A DNA stretch of 64,000 bases from Erwinia typographi (GCF_000773975.1 NZ_JRUQ01000040.1:1-64000); one strand, 5' to 3'. Numbered from the stretch's first letter, positions 21,911 through 30,928 are shown. The notes: generated by a model not told the origin, from the sequence alone. Translations and numbers: made by a program.

Positions 21911-21927
21911 TTGTTACGATATAACAA
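21911..21927. promoter_or_regulatory. Palindrome in the amiA promoter, Zur-box-like core
   Basis: TTGTTA-CGATA-TAACAA is a perfect 6-bp inverted repeat located 30 bp before the amiA ATG. Its core TGTTACGATATAACA matches 12 of 14 fixed positions of the enterobacterial Zur core TGTTATANTATAACA, but the outer GAAA/TTTC arms are missing. The TATAAC part may also be the amiA -10 element. Resemblance only. Confidence 0.3.
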
Positions 21928-21956
21928 TAAGCACTTTGTGCTCTGAGGATGTTTTG

Positions 21957-22838
21957 ATGAAAAGGTTTGGCCAGATGACCCCGTTGACTTCCCGTCGCCA
22001 GCTGCTGCTCTCTGCCCTGGCGTTTACTCTGCTGGCCAATAAATCGGTGAGGGCCAAGGAAGAATCCGCCACGCTGAAATTATCTTCAGCGCAGGCCAGA
22101 GCGCATACGCCACCGCCGCCCCCGGCTGCCAGCGGCAAGAAAATCGTGATGATCGATCCGGGCCACGGCGGGATCGACTCCGGCGCGGTGGGGGAAGAAG
22201 GCTCGGAAGAGAAGCATGTGGTGCTTGAAATTGCCAACCATATCCGCGAGATGCTGAGCGAGCATCCGCACATCGAAGCCAGGCTGACGCGCGAATCGGA
22301 CTACTTTATTCCGCTGGGCGAACGGGTTGAGATTGCCCATCAGCACGGCGCCAATCTGTTTATGTCAATCCATGCCGATGGCTTTACCAGCCCGGATGCC
22401 AGCGGTGCGTCGGTGTTCGCGCTCTCCAATCGCGGGGCCAGCAGCAGCATGGCTCGCTATCTCTCACAGCGTGAAAATGCCGCTGATGAGGTGGGCGGCG
22501 TGAAGGCGGCCCAGAAGGATCAGTACCTGCAACAGGTGCTGTTCGATCTGGTGCAGACGGACACCATCAAAAACAGCCTGACGTTGGGCAGGCACGTTCT
22601 CAGCCAGATCCAGCCGGTACACCATCTGCACAGCCAGCATACGGAACAGGCGGCCTTTGCCGTGCTGAAATCCCCCTCAATTCCGTCAGTGCTGGTCGAA
22701 ACGTCCTTTATTACCAACCCCTCGGAGGAGCGTCTGCTGGGCACCACCGCCTTCAGGAAGAAGATCGCCACGGCTATCGTTGGCGGCATCGTCAGCTACT
22801 TTAATGAGTTCGATGCCCACAACAGGCGCCCCAGTTGA
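21957..22838 (+). CDS. amiA: N-acetylmuramoyl-L-alanine amidase AmiA
   Basis: A 293-residue periplasmic zinc amidase that cleaves septal peptidoglycan during daughter-cell separation. A Tat signal peptide is visible: twin arginines at 13-14 in TSRRQLLLSA, a hydrophobic core, and AxA-like cleavage near SVRA. A Pro-rich linker follows. The Amidase_3 domain has DPGHGGIDSG, the glutamate in EEKHVVLEIA, SIHAD for zinc, and the catalytic glutamate in LVETSFITNP. The regulatory helix (RYLSQRENAADEVGG) that EnvC displaces is present. The start at 21957 keeps the Tat motif close to the N terminus. hemF follows after 50 bp, as in E. coli order. Confidence 0.95.
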   Translation: MKRFGQMTPLTSRRQLLLSALAFTLLANKSVRAKEESATLKLSSAQARAHTPPPPPAASGKKIVMIDPGHGGIDSGAVGEEGSEEKHVVLEIANHIREMLSEHPHIEARLTRESDYFIPLGERVEIAHQHGANLFMSIHADGFTSPDASGASVFALSNRGASSSMARYLSQRENAADEVGGVKAAQKDQYLQQVLFDLVQTDTIKNSLTLGRHVLSQIQPVHHLHSQHTEQAAFAVLKSPSIPSVLVETSFITNPSEERLLGTTAFRKKIATAIVGGIVSYFNEFDAHNRRPS

Positions 22839-22885
22839 TGAATTTTGGCGTATACTCCGCGCGTCATTTTTTATCAGCCAGGTAA

Positions 22886-23797
<912 letters not shown>

Positions 23798-23817
23798 CCA
23801 CACTCTACGCGACGGCG

Positions 23818-23832
23818 GCGGGCCCTGCCCGC
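23818..23832. other. Small hairpin between hemF and the SorC-type gene
   Basis: GCGGGC-CCT-GCCCGC lies in the 50-bp convergent spacer. There is no U-tract. It marks the left edge of the catabolic island. Confidence 0.3.
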
Positions 23833-23847
23833 GACCAAGATTAGCGG

Positions 23848-24810
23848 CTACTTGGTCATATTTAACAGCGTGCGGATATTCTGCGCTGAGCTGGCGATAA
23901 TATCGATCGCCCCGGTGCGCAGCGCCCCGAGAATCGCCATCGCTTTCGTATTCTCTGAGGCAATGGCAATCACGCAGGGAATATTGCGCAGCTCGTCAAT
24001 GCTCAGGCCAATCACCCGGTCGTTCATCACCGTGTCGACGTGCTGGCCCTGCGCATTGAAAAAATCATACCCGGCCACGTCGCCGGTCACGCCCTGATTC
24101 AGGCTGGCATCAATGATTTCGTGCGGAGTAAACCAGCCCAGCTTTACCATATAGCTGTTCTCGTTCATGTCGCCAATCCCCACCAGCGCCACGTCAGCCT
24201 TGCGCGCCCTGTCCAGCGTCTCTTTGATGGTGCCATTCTGCATAAACGACTGTTTCAGCGCGCGGTTTTCCACATAGGCCGGAGCATAGAGGGTTTCGCT
24301 GATGCCGCCAAACTTACGGGCCATGCGGCGGCTGATATGATCGGCGTTGATCGCGTCGCCAGGACGGTGGGTGCCGCCAATGCCGCTGATAAAATGGCAG
24401 TTACGCATCGGCACGTTGCCCGGATGATCGGCGACAGCCGCGACGTTGCGCCCCTGACCAATGGCGACCACGGCGTTATCCTTCAGCGTCTGCGCCAGGT
24501 GCGTAGCCACCAGCGCCGCGACCTGCCGACGCTGCTCTTCTTCATCCTGGTAATCCAGCGCGATTAGCGCCCGCTGCAGGGGGAAGCGCTCCAGCAGCTG
24601 CTGCTCCAGGCGGGTACTGAACACCGGGTGGTAGCGCACGTTGATTTCAACAATGCCCTCCTCCTTGGCTCGTCTCAGCAGCCGTCCGACTTTAATACGG
24701 GAAATGCCAAATTTACGCGCGATCTCTTCCTGGGTAATCTCATCCTGATAGTAGGCGACGGCAATTTCCGTCAGCAGTTCTGTATCCTGAGAAGGCGAGT
24801 TCTTTTCCAT
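23848..24810 (-). CDS. SorC-family transcriptional regulator of the apionate/erythrulose island
   Basis: A 320-residue SorC/DeoR-type sugar-responsive regulator. The N-terminal helix-turn-helix is at about 20-60 (DEITQEEIARKFGISRIKVGRLLRRAKEEG). The sugar-phosphate-binding domain at about 65-318 carries VVAIGQGRN and VGIGDMNENSYM. SorC members such as EryD control tetritol pathways and respond to pathway phosphates. It is the distal gene of the minus-strand set but is set apart from apnO by 153 bp with a hairpin, so it may be transcribed separately. Its likely operators are the two TGAACATATGARCA sequences in the promoter region at 30.6-30.8 kb. That link is inference. Confidence 0.85.
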   Translation of the reverse strand: MEKNSPSQDTELLTEIAVAYYQDEITQEEIARKFGISRIKVGRLLRRAKEEGIVEINVRYHPVFSTRLEQQLLERFPLQRALIALDYQDEEEQRRQVAALVATHLAQTLKDNAVVAIGQGRNVAAVADHPGNVPMRNCHFISGIGGTHRPGDAINADHISRRMARKFGGISETLYAPAYVENRALKQSFMQNGTIKETLDRARKADVALVGIGDMNENSYMVKLGWFTPHEIIDASLNQGVTGDVAGYDFFNAQGQHVDTVMNDRVIGLSIDELRNIPCVIAIASENTKAMAILGALRTGAIDIIASSAQNIRTLLNMTK

Positions 24811-24860
24811 CCGGGTTCTCTTGAGCTGGAGATGATTTGGTGCGCGACGGGCAAAAGCCC

Positions 24861-24880
24861 GGGCGATCGGCAGATCGCCC
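24861..24880 (-). terminator. Hairpin downstream of the oxidoisomerase gene, weak terminator
   Basis: GGGCGATC-GGCA-GATCGCCC, followed on the minus strand by GGGCTTTTGCCC. A stable stem of 8 with only four T residues in a second small hairpin. It may reduce transcription into the SorC gene. Confidence 0.45.
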
Positions 24881-24963
24881 GCACGGTTTATACCGGATTT
24901 ATACCACTTTCCGCCGTGGGTGAGCTAATGGTTGCCCACCCAGGCACTGGGGCCGGTCACAAA

Positions 24964-25821
24964 TTAGCGACGGATAGCATCAATTTTCAACATGCGGGCA
25001 ATGACGATATCCAGCTCTTTCTCGTCGAAAATCTGCTTCCAGTCCGGCTTAACGATTTTCTCGCGGCCGTATTCCATCGCAATCATACAGGCATCGGAGA
25101 AGGGGTTGGTCGCCCGGAAGGCCACCGCCAGCGCAATCTGAATGTGTCCGTAAAGCATCGCCTTCGCGGCGGCTTCCGGCACGCCGGAATGTTTGACGGT
25201 TTCATCCAGCGCTTCTTTCATAAACGCCCCCACCATACAGGCAACGGTTTCCACCAGCGTTGGCTCAAGGTAGGCCAGCTGCTTAACCGTCACCCAGTGA
25301 ACCTCTTCTACCGGGCCGTACATCACGCTAACCACTTTGCTCAGCTCGGCTTTCTGCGCATCGCTTCCCGTTTCCCAGGACGCGGCAACATGCTGAATAG
25401 CAGCCACGCCGCCGAAGGCGTCCGCATGTTCTTCTTTGGTGTAGCGCTCAAGGAACACTGAAGGATGGCAGGGATGCGCCACCGCGTACTCAATACCTTC
25501 GCGGATGGCGATCAGGTTGGCATAGGCCGCCGCCGGGTCCAGCGTGAGCAGGATCGCGCCGGTCTTCATCTGCGGAACCACGATCTCAGACACTTTACCC
25601 AGCACGATATCTGGCACGGCAAGGATCACCACGTCGCTGATCGGCACCACGGATTCAGCGGATGAAAGTTCGCGGCCCTGCGCGGTGACCTGAGCCTGAG
25701 CCTGAGGGGCGCTTTCGCAATAAAACACCTGATAGTCGCTTTTCTGCAAATTAGCAGAGATGCGCATACCCATTTTTCCGCCCGCACCGACGACGGTAAT
25801 CGTTTTTAATTGTGTGCTCAT
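24964..25821 (-). CDS. apnO: D-apionate oxidoisomerase (ApnO-like)
   Basis: A 285-residue NAD-binding protein. The Rossmann glycine motif is VVGAGGKMGMR (10-20), and a helical C-terminal half resembles the phosphogluconate dehydrogenase C-terminal family. ApnO enzymes of this family oxidise and rearrange D-apionate to 3-oxo-isoapionate. The neighbours fit the rest of that pathway exactly (a TIM-barrel decarboxylase three bases upstream, then LerI, LerK and an importer). I call it from family, size and context. Generic annotation would say phosphogluconate dehydrogenase-like protein; true 6-phosphogluconate dehydrogenase is excluded by its much smaller size and different motifs. Confidence 0.65.
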   Translation of the reverse strand: MSTQLKTITVVGAGGKMGMRISANLQKSDYQVFYCESAPQAQAQVTAQGRELSSAESVVPISDVVILAVPDIVLGKVSEIVVPQMKTGAILLTLDPAAAYANLIAIREGIEYAVAHPCHPSVFLERYTKEEHADAFGGVAAIQHVAASWETGSDAQKAELSKVVSVMYGPVEEVHWVTVKQLAYLEPTLVETVACMVGAFMKEALDETVKHSGVPEAAAKAMLYGHIQIALAVAFRATNPFSDACMIAMEYGREKIVKPDWKQIFDEKELDIVIARMLKIDAIRR

Positions 25822-25824
25822 AAA

Positions 25825-26631
25825 TTACTCCTGGAATTGACGGTTATTTAAATAGTCGACGCTTTGCTGGGTCCACTGCTGCTCCATCAGGCAGGTGCTT
25901 TCGGCATCCTGCTGCCACGGCAGCCAGTGTTCGACGATCTGGTTTATGCCCCGGCTGTCCGGGCGCACGCGCTCAATCATCTGGTCGTAATCAAGCAGGC
26001 CTTCCCCCATCGGGCTGCCGGCCAGCGTAAAGCCAACCCAGCCATCCTGACGGGAAAACGCAAAATCTTTGATGTGCAGGTTCAGTACCCGATCGGCGGT
26101 GTTCTCTATCACCTGCGCCGGCAGTTCCAGCGCGGCAACGCAGTTAGCCGGGTCGAGGCAGACGCCCAGATAGGATGAGTCGAAGCGGTTGATCACCGAC
26201 ATCATGTCCGCGCTGCGAACCTGCTCGTAGGTTTCCAGACACAGACTGACCTTCTGCCGTTCGAATGACGGCAGAATCGTTTCGATCATCGCCCCGGCTT
26301 CCGCCAGCGTCGGCTTAGAGCTGGCGCTGTTAAACATTGAGCGCAGCACGGTCACGTCCAGCGCATCAGCCAGCTCGAGGTAGCGCTGGAGATGACTGGG
26401 GGTCAGTCCGCGCGTACCCAGTTCCAGCGCCATGCCCAGCCGGTCAGCCTGCTGGCGCAGAGCCGTCAGCTGCGCTGCGCTCCAGCCTTCAATCTGCGGG
26501 TAGTCACAAATCTGAAACAGTGAAACCCCCATCTCCGCCGTCTGCTCCAGCATCTGCTGAAGGCTCAATGGCGAAGGCGCCTTCTCCGACATCCGCCAAA
26601 ACCAGGCGTAGGTGCTTAAGCCTATTGCCAT
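25825..26631 (-). CDS. oiaC: 3-oxo-isoapionate decarboxylase (OiaC-like), sugar isomerase/epimerase fold
   Basis: A 268-residue TIM-barrel protein of the xylose isomerase-like (AP endonuclease 2) superfamily. Likely metal ligands are the glutamate in SLCLETYEQ, the aspartate in CLDPANCV, the histidine in LNLHIKDFAF and the glutamate in IVEHWLP. OiaC members decarboxylate 3-oxo-isoapionate to L-erythrulose. The adjoining ApnO-like and erythrulose-phosphate genes support this over a generic isomerase role. Its start overlaps the lerI stop region by 10 bp and its stop is three bases from the apnO start. Tight coupling suggests one operon. Confidence 0.62.
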   Translation of the reverse strand: MAIGLSTYAWFWRMSEKAPSPLSLQQMLEQTAEMGVSLFQICDYPQIEGWSAAQLTALRQQADRLGMALELGTRGLTPSHLQRYLELADALDVTVLRSMFNSASSKPTLAEAGAMIETILPSFERQKVSLCLETYEQVRSADMMSVINRFDSSYLGVCLDPANCVAALELPAQVIENTADRVLNLHIKDFAFSRQDGWVGFTLAGSPMGEGLLDYDQMIERVRPDSRGINQIVEHWLPWQQDAESTCLMEQQWTQQSVDYLNNRQFQE

Positions 26632-27410
26632 GAGGCCTCCTGAGTTTTTGCCAGCGCGGCGGCTTCATCCACGATGGTAGCCAGCGCGGAAGGCTGATGG
26701 GCAAAGCGCCCGAGGAACAGGCCGCCGACGCGGTGACCAAGACGGCTCAGCAGACCCGGTCCGGCGCTGCCGCCATAAATAACGCTGAAGGTGAACTCGC
26801 CCAGCCCGCTGAACTCGCGCAGGCCGTGGCAAACTTCAGCAATAAAATCGTCAGGCGCGGAGGTTGCCGCGCCGATAGCCCACTGCGGTTCGTAGGCGAG
26901 GATCACATGGCCGGATAATTTTTGCTCCCTGGCCGCCTGTAGCGAGGCGTCCAGCTGCTGACGGCACAGCGCGATGGCGCTCTGGCTGCTGCCCTGGTCA
27001 GGTTCGCCAAGACAAAGAACCGGCGTCAGGCCGTTACGCAGCGAGGCGGCAAGCTTAGCGGCGATCAGCTCGTCGCTTTCACCGTAATAACGACGGCGTT
27101 CGGCATGGCCGATTTCAGCAAATCCACAGCCCATTTCAGCCAGCATCGTTCCGCTAACCTCGCCAGTCCAGGCACCGTTGTCCTGCTGACAGAGATCCTG
27201 CGCGCCTACCACCACATTGGTGTCGGCAAATGCCGCAAGCACCGCAGGTAAAGCGGGAAACGACGGCAGCACAAACAGCCCGACCTCACCGCTGACAATT
27301 GCCGGGTGGTGACGGGCCAGCGCCGCAACCTCCTCACTCCATGCCAGCGTCTGCTGATAGCTGAAGTACATTTTCAGGCTAACGCCCAGCGTGATACGCG
27401 GCGTGGTCAT
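26622..27410 (-). CDS. lerI: L-erythrulose 1-phosphate isomerase (LerI-like), triosephosphate isomerase homologue
   Basis: A 262-residue TIM homologue. Counterparts of the catalytic residues are visible: lysine in GVSLKMYF (replacing the usual NWKMN), histidine in IGHAERRRYY and glutamate in AYEPQWAIGA; the phosphate loop is YGGSAGPG. The altered SLKMYF region and the DAK-type kinase next door fit LerI, which interconverts L-erythrulose 1-phosphate and D-erythrulose 4-phosphate, rather than the housekeeping TpiA. It shares one base with the kinase stop and overlaps oiaC. Confidence 0.68.
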   Translation of the reverse strand: MTTPRITLGVSLKMYFSYQQTLAWSEEVAALARHHPAIVSGEVGLFVLPSFPALPAVLAAFADTNVVVGAQDLCQQDNGAWTGEVSGTMLAEMGCGFAEIGHAERRRYYGESDELIAAKLAASLRNGLTPVLCLGEPDQGSSQSAIALCRQQLDASLQAAREQKLSGHVILAYEPQWAIGAATSAPDDFIAEVCHGLREFSGLGEFTFSVIYGGSAGPGLLSRLGHRVGGLFLGRFAHQPSALATIVDEAAALAKTQEASWQ

Positions 27411-29170
27411 CAGTTAACCTCCTGCAGGCGGCCTTTGTCTGCAGACGCCTGCGCCAGAAGCTGCTCCAGCACTTTATTGACGATCAGCGCCAGCGAAACG
27501 GCGCCGGCGTCCGGCGTTCCCATACTTTTTTCCGCCAGAGGACGCGCACGCCCCATTTTCGGCACCAGCTGTGCGGTAGCTTCGGCGCTGAGCGTGGCCT
27601 GCTTCGCGGCGGCGGCCCAGGCTTCGTTCAGCGAATCACCGGCCTCAACGCGGGCGCTCAGCGTCTCGCTGAACGGCACCAGCACGTCGACCAGCGTTTT
27701 ATCGCCCGGTTTGGCCTTGCCGAAGTGCATGATGCCCTCTTTAGCGTGCTGCACGCCGAGCGCCACGCGCTGGGCATTCGGCGCTTCGCTGTCGCCCAGC
27801 GCGGTGCCGATAGCGGTTAACGCCACGCCCCAGAGCGCGCCTGAAGTGCCGCCCGCTTTATCAGCCCAGGCATCGGCGGCGCGGCAGAGCAGCGTACCCG
27901 CGCCGGCCTGGCGCTGCTGCATTTCCTGCGCCTTCTCCAGCGCGCCCTTCACCCCGCGAGCCATGCCGATACCGTGGTCGCCGTCACCGGCTACCGCATC
28001 GATACGACCCAGCTCTTCTTCGTGTTCATAGATAATCTCAGCCATGGCATTCACCACCGCCAGCACGCAGCCCGCAGACTGCTGCGACACCTTCGACGCC
28101 GTCGGGACTTCATCGACCTCTGGCAGAATCAGTTCGGCTTCGCTGAGCGGCTCGGCGACGATAACGCTGCCTTTACGAAACGCCGGGGCATTGGCCGGGG
28201 CGCGCCAGAAGGTTTCCAGCTCTTCATCCAGCCACACCAGCGTCAGCGAAGCCCCGGCCATATTAAAGCTGGTGACAAACTCCCCCACCTCCGGCTCGAC
28301 CACTTCCAGCCCCGCCTCTTTCAGCAACTGAGCCACGCGGCGATAGACCACAAACAGCTCTTCATATTTTACCGAGCCAAGACCGTTGAGGATCGCGGCC
28401 ACGCGCTGACCGCGCAGCTCGCCAATCTCCTGCGGGCACTCTTTCAGCAGGCGCTCAACAAACAGCTCGGCCAGCGCGTCGGCAGGCGGGATGTCGCATT
28501 CGCTGATGCCCGGCTCGCCATGAATGCCCATGCCTAACGCCATCGTGCCGTGCGCCACTTCAAACAGCGGCTGACTGGCGCCGGGCAGCGTGCAGCCGGA
28601 AAACGCCACGCCCAGCGAGCGGGTGCGATGGTTGGCATGACGGGCAAGGCGGGTCACTTCGTCCAGCGAATAACCCGCTTCGGCCGCGGCAGAGGCCGCC
28701 TTAAACACCGCTAAATCGCCGGCAACGCCACGACGCTTTTCCTGCTCGGAGAGCGAAGCGCTGGAGATATCATCGGTCACCGCCAGCAGCTCGCAGGGAA
28801 TGCCTTCCGACTTCAGGCGCTCGCACGCCTGGCCGAAGTGCAGCACGTCACCCGCATAGTTACCGAAAGCCAGCAGCACGCCGCCGCCGTTTTCCGCCGC
28901 GCGGGCCACGCTGTAAATCTGCTGTGCCGAAGGAGAGGCAAACAGGTTGCCCATTGCCGCGCCGTGCGCCATCCCCTGTCCGACCAACCCGGAGAAGGCC
29001 GGATAGTGGCCAGATCCCCCGCCAATCACCACCGCCACGGTTCCCTGCCTGCTGCGGGTGCTGCGCACCACGCCGCCCGGCACCTGGCGCACCTTGTCGG
29101 CGTTGGCCGCGACAAATCCTTCAATCAGCTCGTTGGCGAAGGCCGAAGGTTGGTTAAAGAGGTAGGTCAT
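27410..29170 (-). CDS. lerK: L-erythrulose kinase (LerK-like), fused DhaK-DhaL dihydroxyacetone kinase family
   Basis: A 586-residue ATP-dependent kinase. The DhaK domain (about 1-335) has GGGSGHYPAFSGLVG and the substrate-binding histidine in GIHGEPG. The DhaL domain (about 365-580) has the nucleotide motif VAGDGDHGIGMARG and KAGGTSGALWG. A single-chain, ATP-type DAK rather than the PTS-linked three-subunit kind. DAKs phosphorylate dihydroxyacetone, but members clustered with TIM and RpiB homologues act on L-erythrulose. Its ATG overlaps the end of the MFS gene by 4 bp. Dihydroxyacetone as an additional substrate is quite possible. Confidence 0.72.
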   Translation of the reverse strand: MTYLFNQPSAFANELIEGFVAANADKVRQVPGGVVRSTRSRQGTVAVVIGGGSGHYPAFSGLVGQGMAHGAAMGNLFASPSAQQIYSVARAAENGGGVLLAFGNYAGDVLHFGQACERLKSEGIPCELLAVTDDISSASLSEQEKRRGVAGDLAVFKAASAAAEAGYSLDEVTRLARHANHRTRSLGVAFSGCTLPGASQPLFEVAHGTMALGMGIHGEPGISECDIPPADALAELFVERLLKECPQEIGELRGQRVAAILNGLGSVKYEELFVVYRRVAQLLKEAGLEVVEPEVGEFVTSFNMAGASLTLVWLDEELETFWRAPANAPAFRKGSVIVAEPLSEAELILPEVDEVPTASKVSQQSAGCVLAVVNAMAEIIYEHEEELGRIDAVAGDGDHGIGMARGVKGALEKAQEMQQRQAGAGTLLCRAADAWADKAGGTSGALWGVALTAIGTALGDSEAPNAQRVALGVQHAKEGIMHFGKAKPGDKTLVDVLVPFSETLSARVEAGDSLNEAWAAAAKQATLSAEATAQLVPKMGRARPLAEKSMGTPDAGAVSLALIVNKVLEQLLAQASADKGRLQEVN

Positions 29171-30507
29171 TGCGATTGCTCCTGTGCAAGATGGGCAGGC
29201 TGAATTTCTGAACGTTTAGCGTTAAGTAACAGCATCAGTATTGCGGAGAGCAGCATAAAGCCCCCCACCACCATCATTGAAACGGTGTAGCTCCCGGTCG
29301 CATCCTTCAACATGCCGGTCAGGTAGCCAGCCGAAAATCCGGCGACATTGCCCAGCGTATTGATCAACGCAATCGCTGCCGCCGCCGAAGCGCCAGTCAG
29401 GAACTGCGTTGGCAGAGTCCAGAAATTAGGTAAGGCGGCAAAGATCGAGCTGGCGGTGACAGACATCACCAGAATCGTCGCCATCGGGGAATCCATGTAC
29501 AGCGCCAGCGGCACGCTGATCGCGCCGGTCAGGGCCGGCAGCGCAATATGCCAGGTCTTGCAGCCACGGCGCGAGGCATCCCGCGACCAGAAGAACATCA
29601 CTACCGCCGCGAAAATATACGGCACGCCGGTGATCAGCCCTTTCTCAATCACGTTGAAAGAGGTGCCAAACTGCTGCTGGAAGCCGGAGATAATGGTCGG
29701 CAGGAAGAAGGCCAGCGCGTACAGGCCGTAAATGAAGCCAAAGTAGATCAGGCACAGCATCCAGACGCGGCCATTAAACAGCACGGTACGCAGGCTTGGG
29801 TGAGCGCTGCTCTGCTTCTGGCTGTTCTCTTTTTCCAGCTCGCCGCTGAGCCACTCTTTCTCTTCGGCATTAAGCCATTTCGCCTGGCGCGGCGAATCCG
29901 CCAGATAGAACCAGGTGACGATACCGATCACGATCGCCGGTATGGAGACGCCCAGGAACATCACCCGCCAGCCAGAGAGGCCAAACAGGCCATGCTGCTC
30001 AATCAGCGCGGCGGCTAACGGCGCGCCAAAGACCACGGTCAGCGGCTGAGCCAGATAGAACAGCGACAGCACTTTACTGCGATGGCGTGCCGGAACCCAC
30101 ATGCTCAGGAACAGGATGGCGCCGGGGAAGAAGCCCGCTTCGGCCACGCCCAGCAGCAGGCGCAGGGTGTAAAGCCCTTCCACGCTGCTGACCCAGGTAA
30201 AGAGCAGCGAGACGATGCCCCAGCTGACCATAATCCTTGCCAGCCACTTGCGGGCGCCAAAGCGATGCAGCGCGAGGTTGCTCGGCACCTCCAGCAGGAT
30301 ATAGCCGATGAAGAAGATGCCGGAAGCCAGGCCAAACTGCGCGGCATGTAGCCCAAGATCTTCACTCATGCCGTTCGGACCGGCAAAGGAGATGGCGGTC
30401 CGATCGAGGAAATTGATGAAAAACATCAGCGCGACAAACGGCACCAGCCGCAGCGAGACCTTGCGGATAGCCGATTTTTCAACGGCTGATTGCAGATGAG
30501 TACTCAT
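29167..30507 (-). CDS. MFS transporter, probable D-apionate importer
   Basis: A 446-residue major facilitator protein with 12 hydrophobic segments. It belongs to the anion:cation symporter type used for sugar acids: VALMFFINFLDRTAISFA in TM1, ILLEVPSNLALHRFGARKWLARIM around the 2-3 loop, and a central acidic and basic cytoplasmic loop after TM6 (LNAEEKEWLSGELEKENSQ). It is the first gene of the minus-strand operon and would bring in the sugar acid used by ApnO. The start at 30507 (MSTHLQSAV) follows AGGGGC; a longer reading frame through the promoter region is rejected. Substrate is inferred from context. Confidence 0.78.
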   Translation of the reverse strand: MSTHLQSAVEKSAIRKVSLRLVPFVALMFFINFLDRTAISFAGPNGMSEDLGLHAAQFGLASGIFFIGYILLEVPSNLALHRFGARKWLARIMVSWGIVSLLFTWVSSVEGLYTLRLLLGVAEAGFFPGAILFLSMWVPARHRSKVLSLFYLAQPLTVVFGAPLAAALIEQHGLFGLSGWRVMFLGVSIPAIVIGIVTWFYLADSPRQAKWLNAEEKEWLSGELEKENSQKQSSAHPSLRTVLFNGRVWMLCLIYFGFIYGLYALAFFLPTIISGFQQQFGTSFNVIEKGLITGVPYIFAAVVMFFWSRDASRRGCKTWHIALPALTGAISVPLALYMDSPMATILVMSVTASSIFAALPNFWTLPTQFLTGASAAAAIALINTLGNVAGFSAGYLTGMLKDATGSYTVSMMVVGGFMLLSAILMLLLNAKRSEIQPAHLAQEQSQ

Positions 30508-30646
30508 GCCCCTGCCCCTTCGGTTAATAACGCAACGGAAGGAGCGGCTGGCGCAGTCGTAAGGTAGGGCGATGGACCTGGTTGAAAGTGAATTTGACGC
30601 ATGGTTTGAGTCCTCAGTGGGTCTTCTTGGGCATTGCATCAATGCG

Positions 30647-30660
30647 TGAACATATGAACA
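30647..30660. promoter_or_regulatory. Operator-like repeat copy 1
   Basis: TGAACATATGAACA, an imperfect palindrome (TGNNCATATGNNCA). It recurs 180 bp away with a single difference. Probable SorC-regulator site on the MFS side. Confidence 0.55.
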
Positions 30661-30701
30661 TTACCTGTATCAATGTTCATTGCCCACGAGACAATCACAA
30701 A

Positions 30702-30721
30702 AGTGTGACCGATCTCAAAAC
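30702..30721. promoter_or_regulatory. CRP-like site in the divergent region
   Basis: AAGTGTGACCGATCTCAAAA matches TGTGA-N6-TCACA at 8 of 10 positions. It lies almost midway between the two divergent start codons, so one CRP dimer could serve both promoters. Confidence 0.5.
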
Positions 30722-30826
30722 CTTTAATTTTTCCGACTGCGGTGCAATAAACGCATAATAAAGCGACATGCGTCACCATACTTGTAGGGAGTGACTGGGA
30801 ATTAAAAAAAACAAAAGAACACCTAT

Positions 30827-30840
30827 TGAACATATGAGCA
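30827..30840. promoter_or_regulatory. Operator-like repeat copy 2
   Basis: TGAACATATGAGCA, differing from copy 1 at one base, 90 bp before the RpiB-like start. Confidence 0.55.
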
Positions 30841-30928
30841 ATTATGTGCCAGGGTAATGACTGTTCGCCGTAGCGCGGCTTTCCTGATCTCAGGATGCCC
30901 AGCGGCCCCTTACCCTGTGGAGAAACCT

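Larger units (their letters stand above)
30508..30928. promoter_or_regulatory. Divergent promoter region of the apionate/erythrulose island
   Basis: A 421-bp spacer between the MFS and RpiB-like genes. It contains two copies of TGAACATATGARCA (30647-30660 and 30827-30840), a degenerate third (ATGAACATTG, minus strand, 30671-30680) and a CRP-like site at 30702-30721. An AT-rich core includes CGCATAATAAAG near 30752, a candidate -10 for the plus strand. No gene fits inside it. The GC-rich flanks near 30510-30600 are untranslated leader of the MFS mRNA. Confidence 0.65.

Noticed and set aside
24964-25821. 6-phosphogluconate dehydrogenase
   Set aside because: Only 285 residues, against about 470 for Gnd, and without its signature; the neighbours point to ApnO-type chemistry.
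26622-27410. Housekeeping triosephosphate isomerase
   Set aside because: The NWKMN motif is replaced by SLKMY and the gene is embedded in a kinase/isomerase operon; the housekeeping tpiA lies elsewhere in enterobacteria.
30508-30642. N-terminal extension of the MFS gene
   Set aside because: The extra 45 residues are unlike transporter sequence and begin in the shared regulatory region; MSTHLQSAV at 30507 has a good ribosome binding site.
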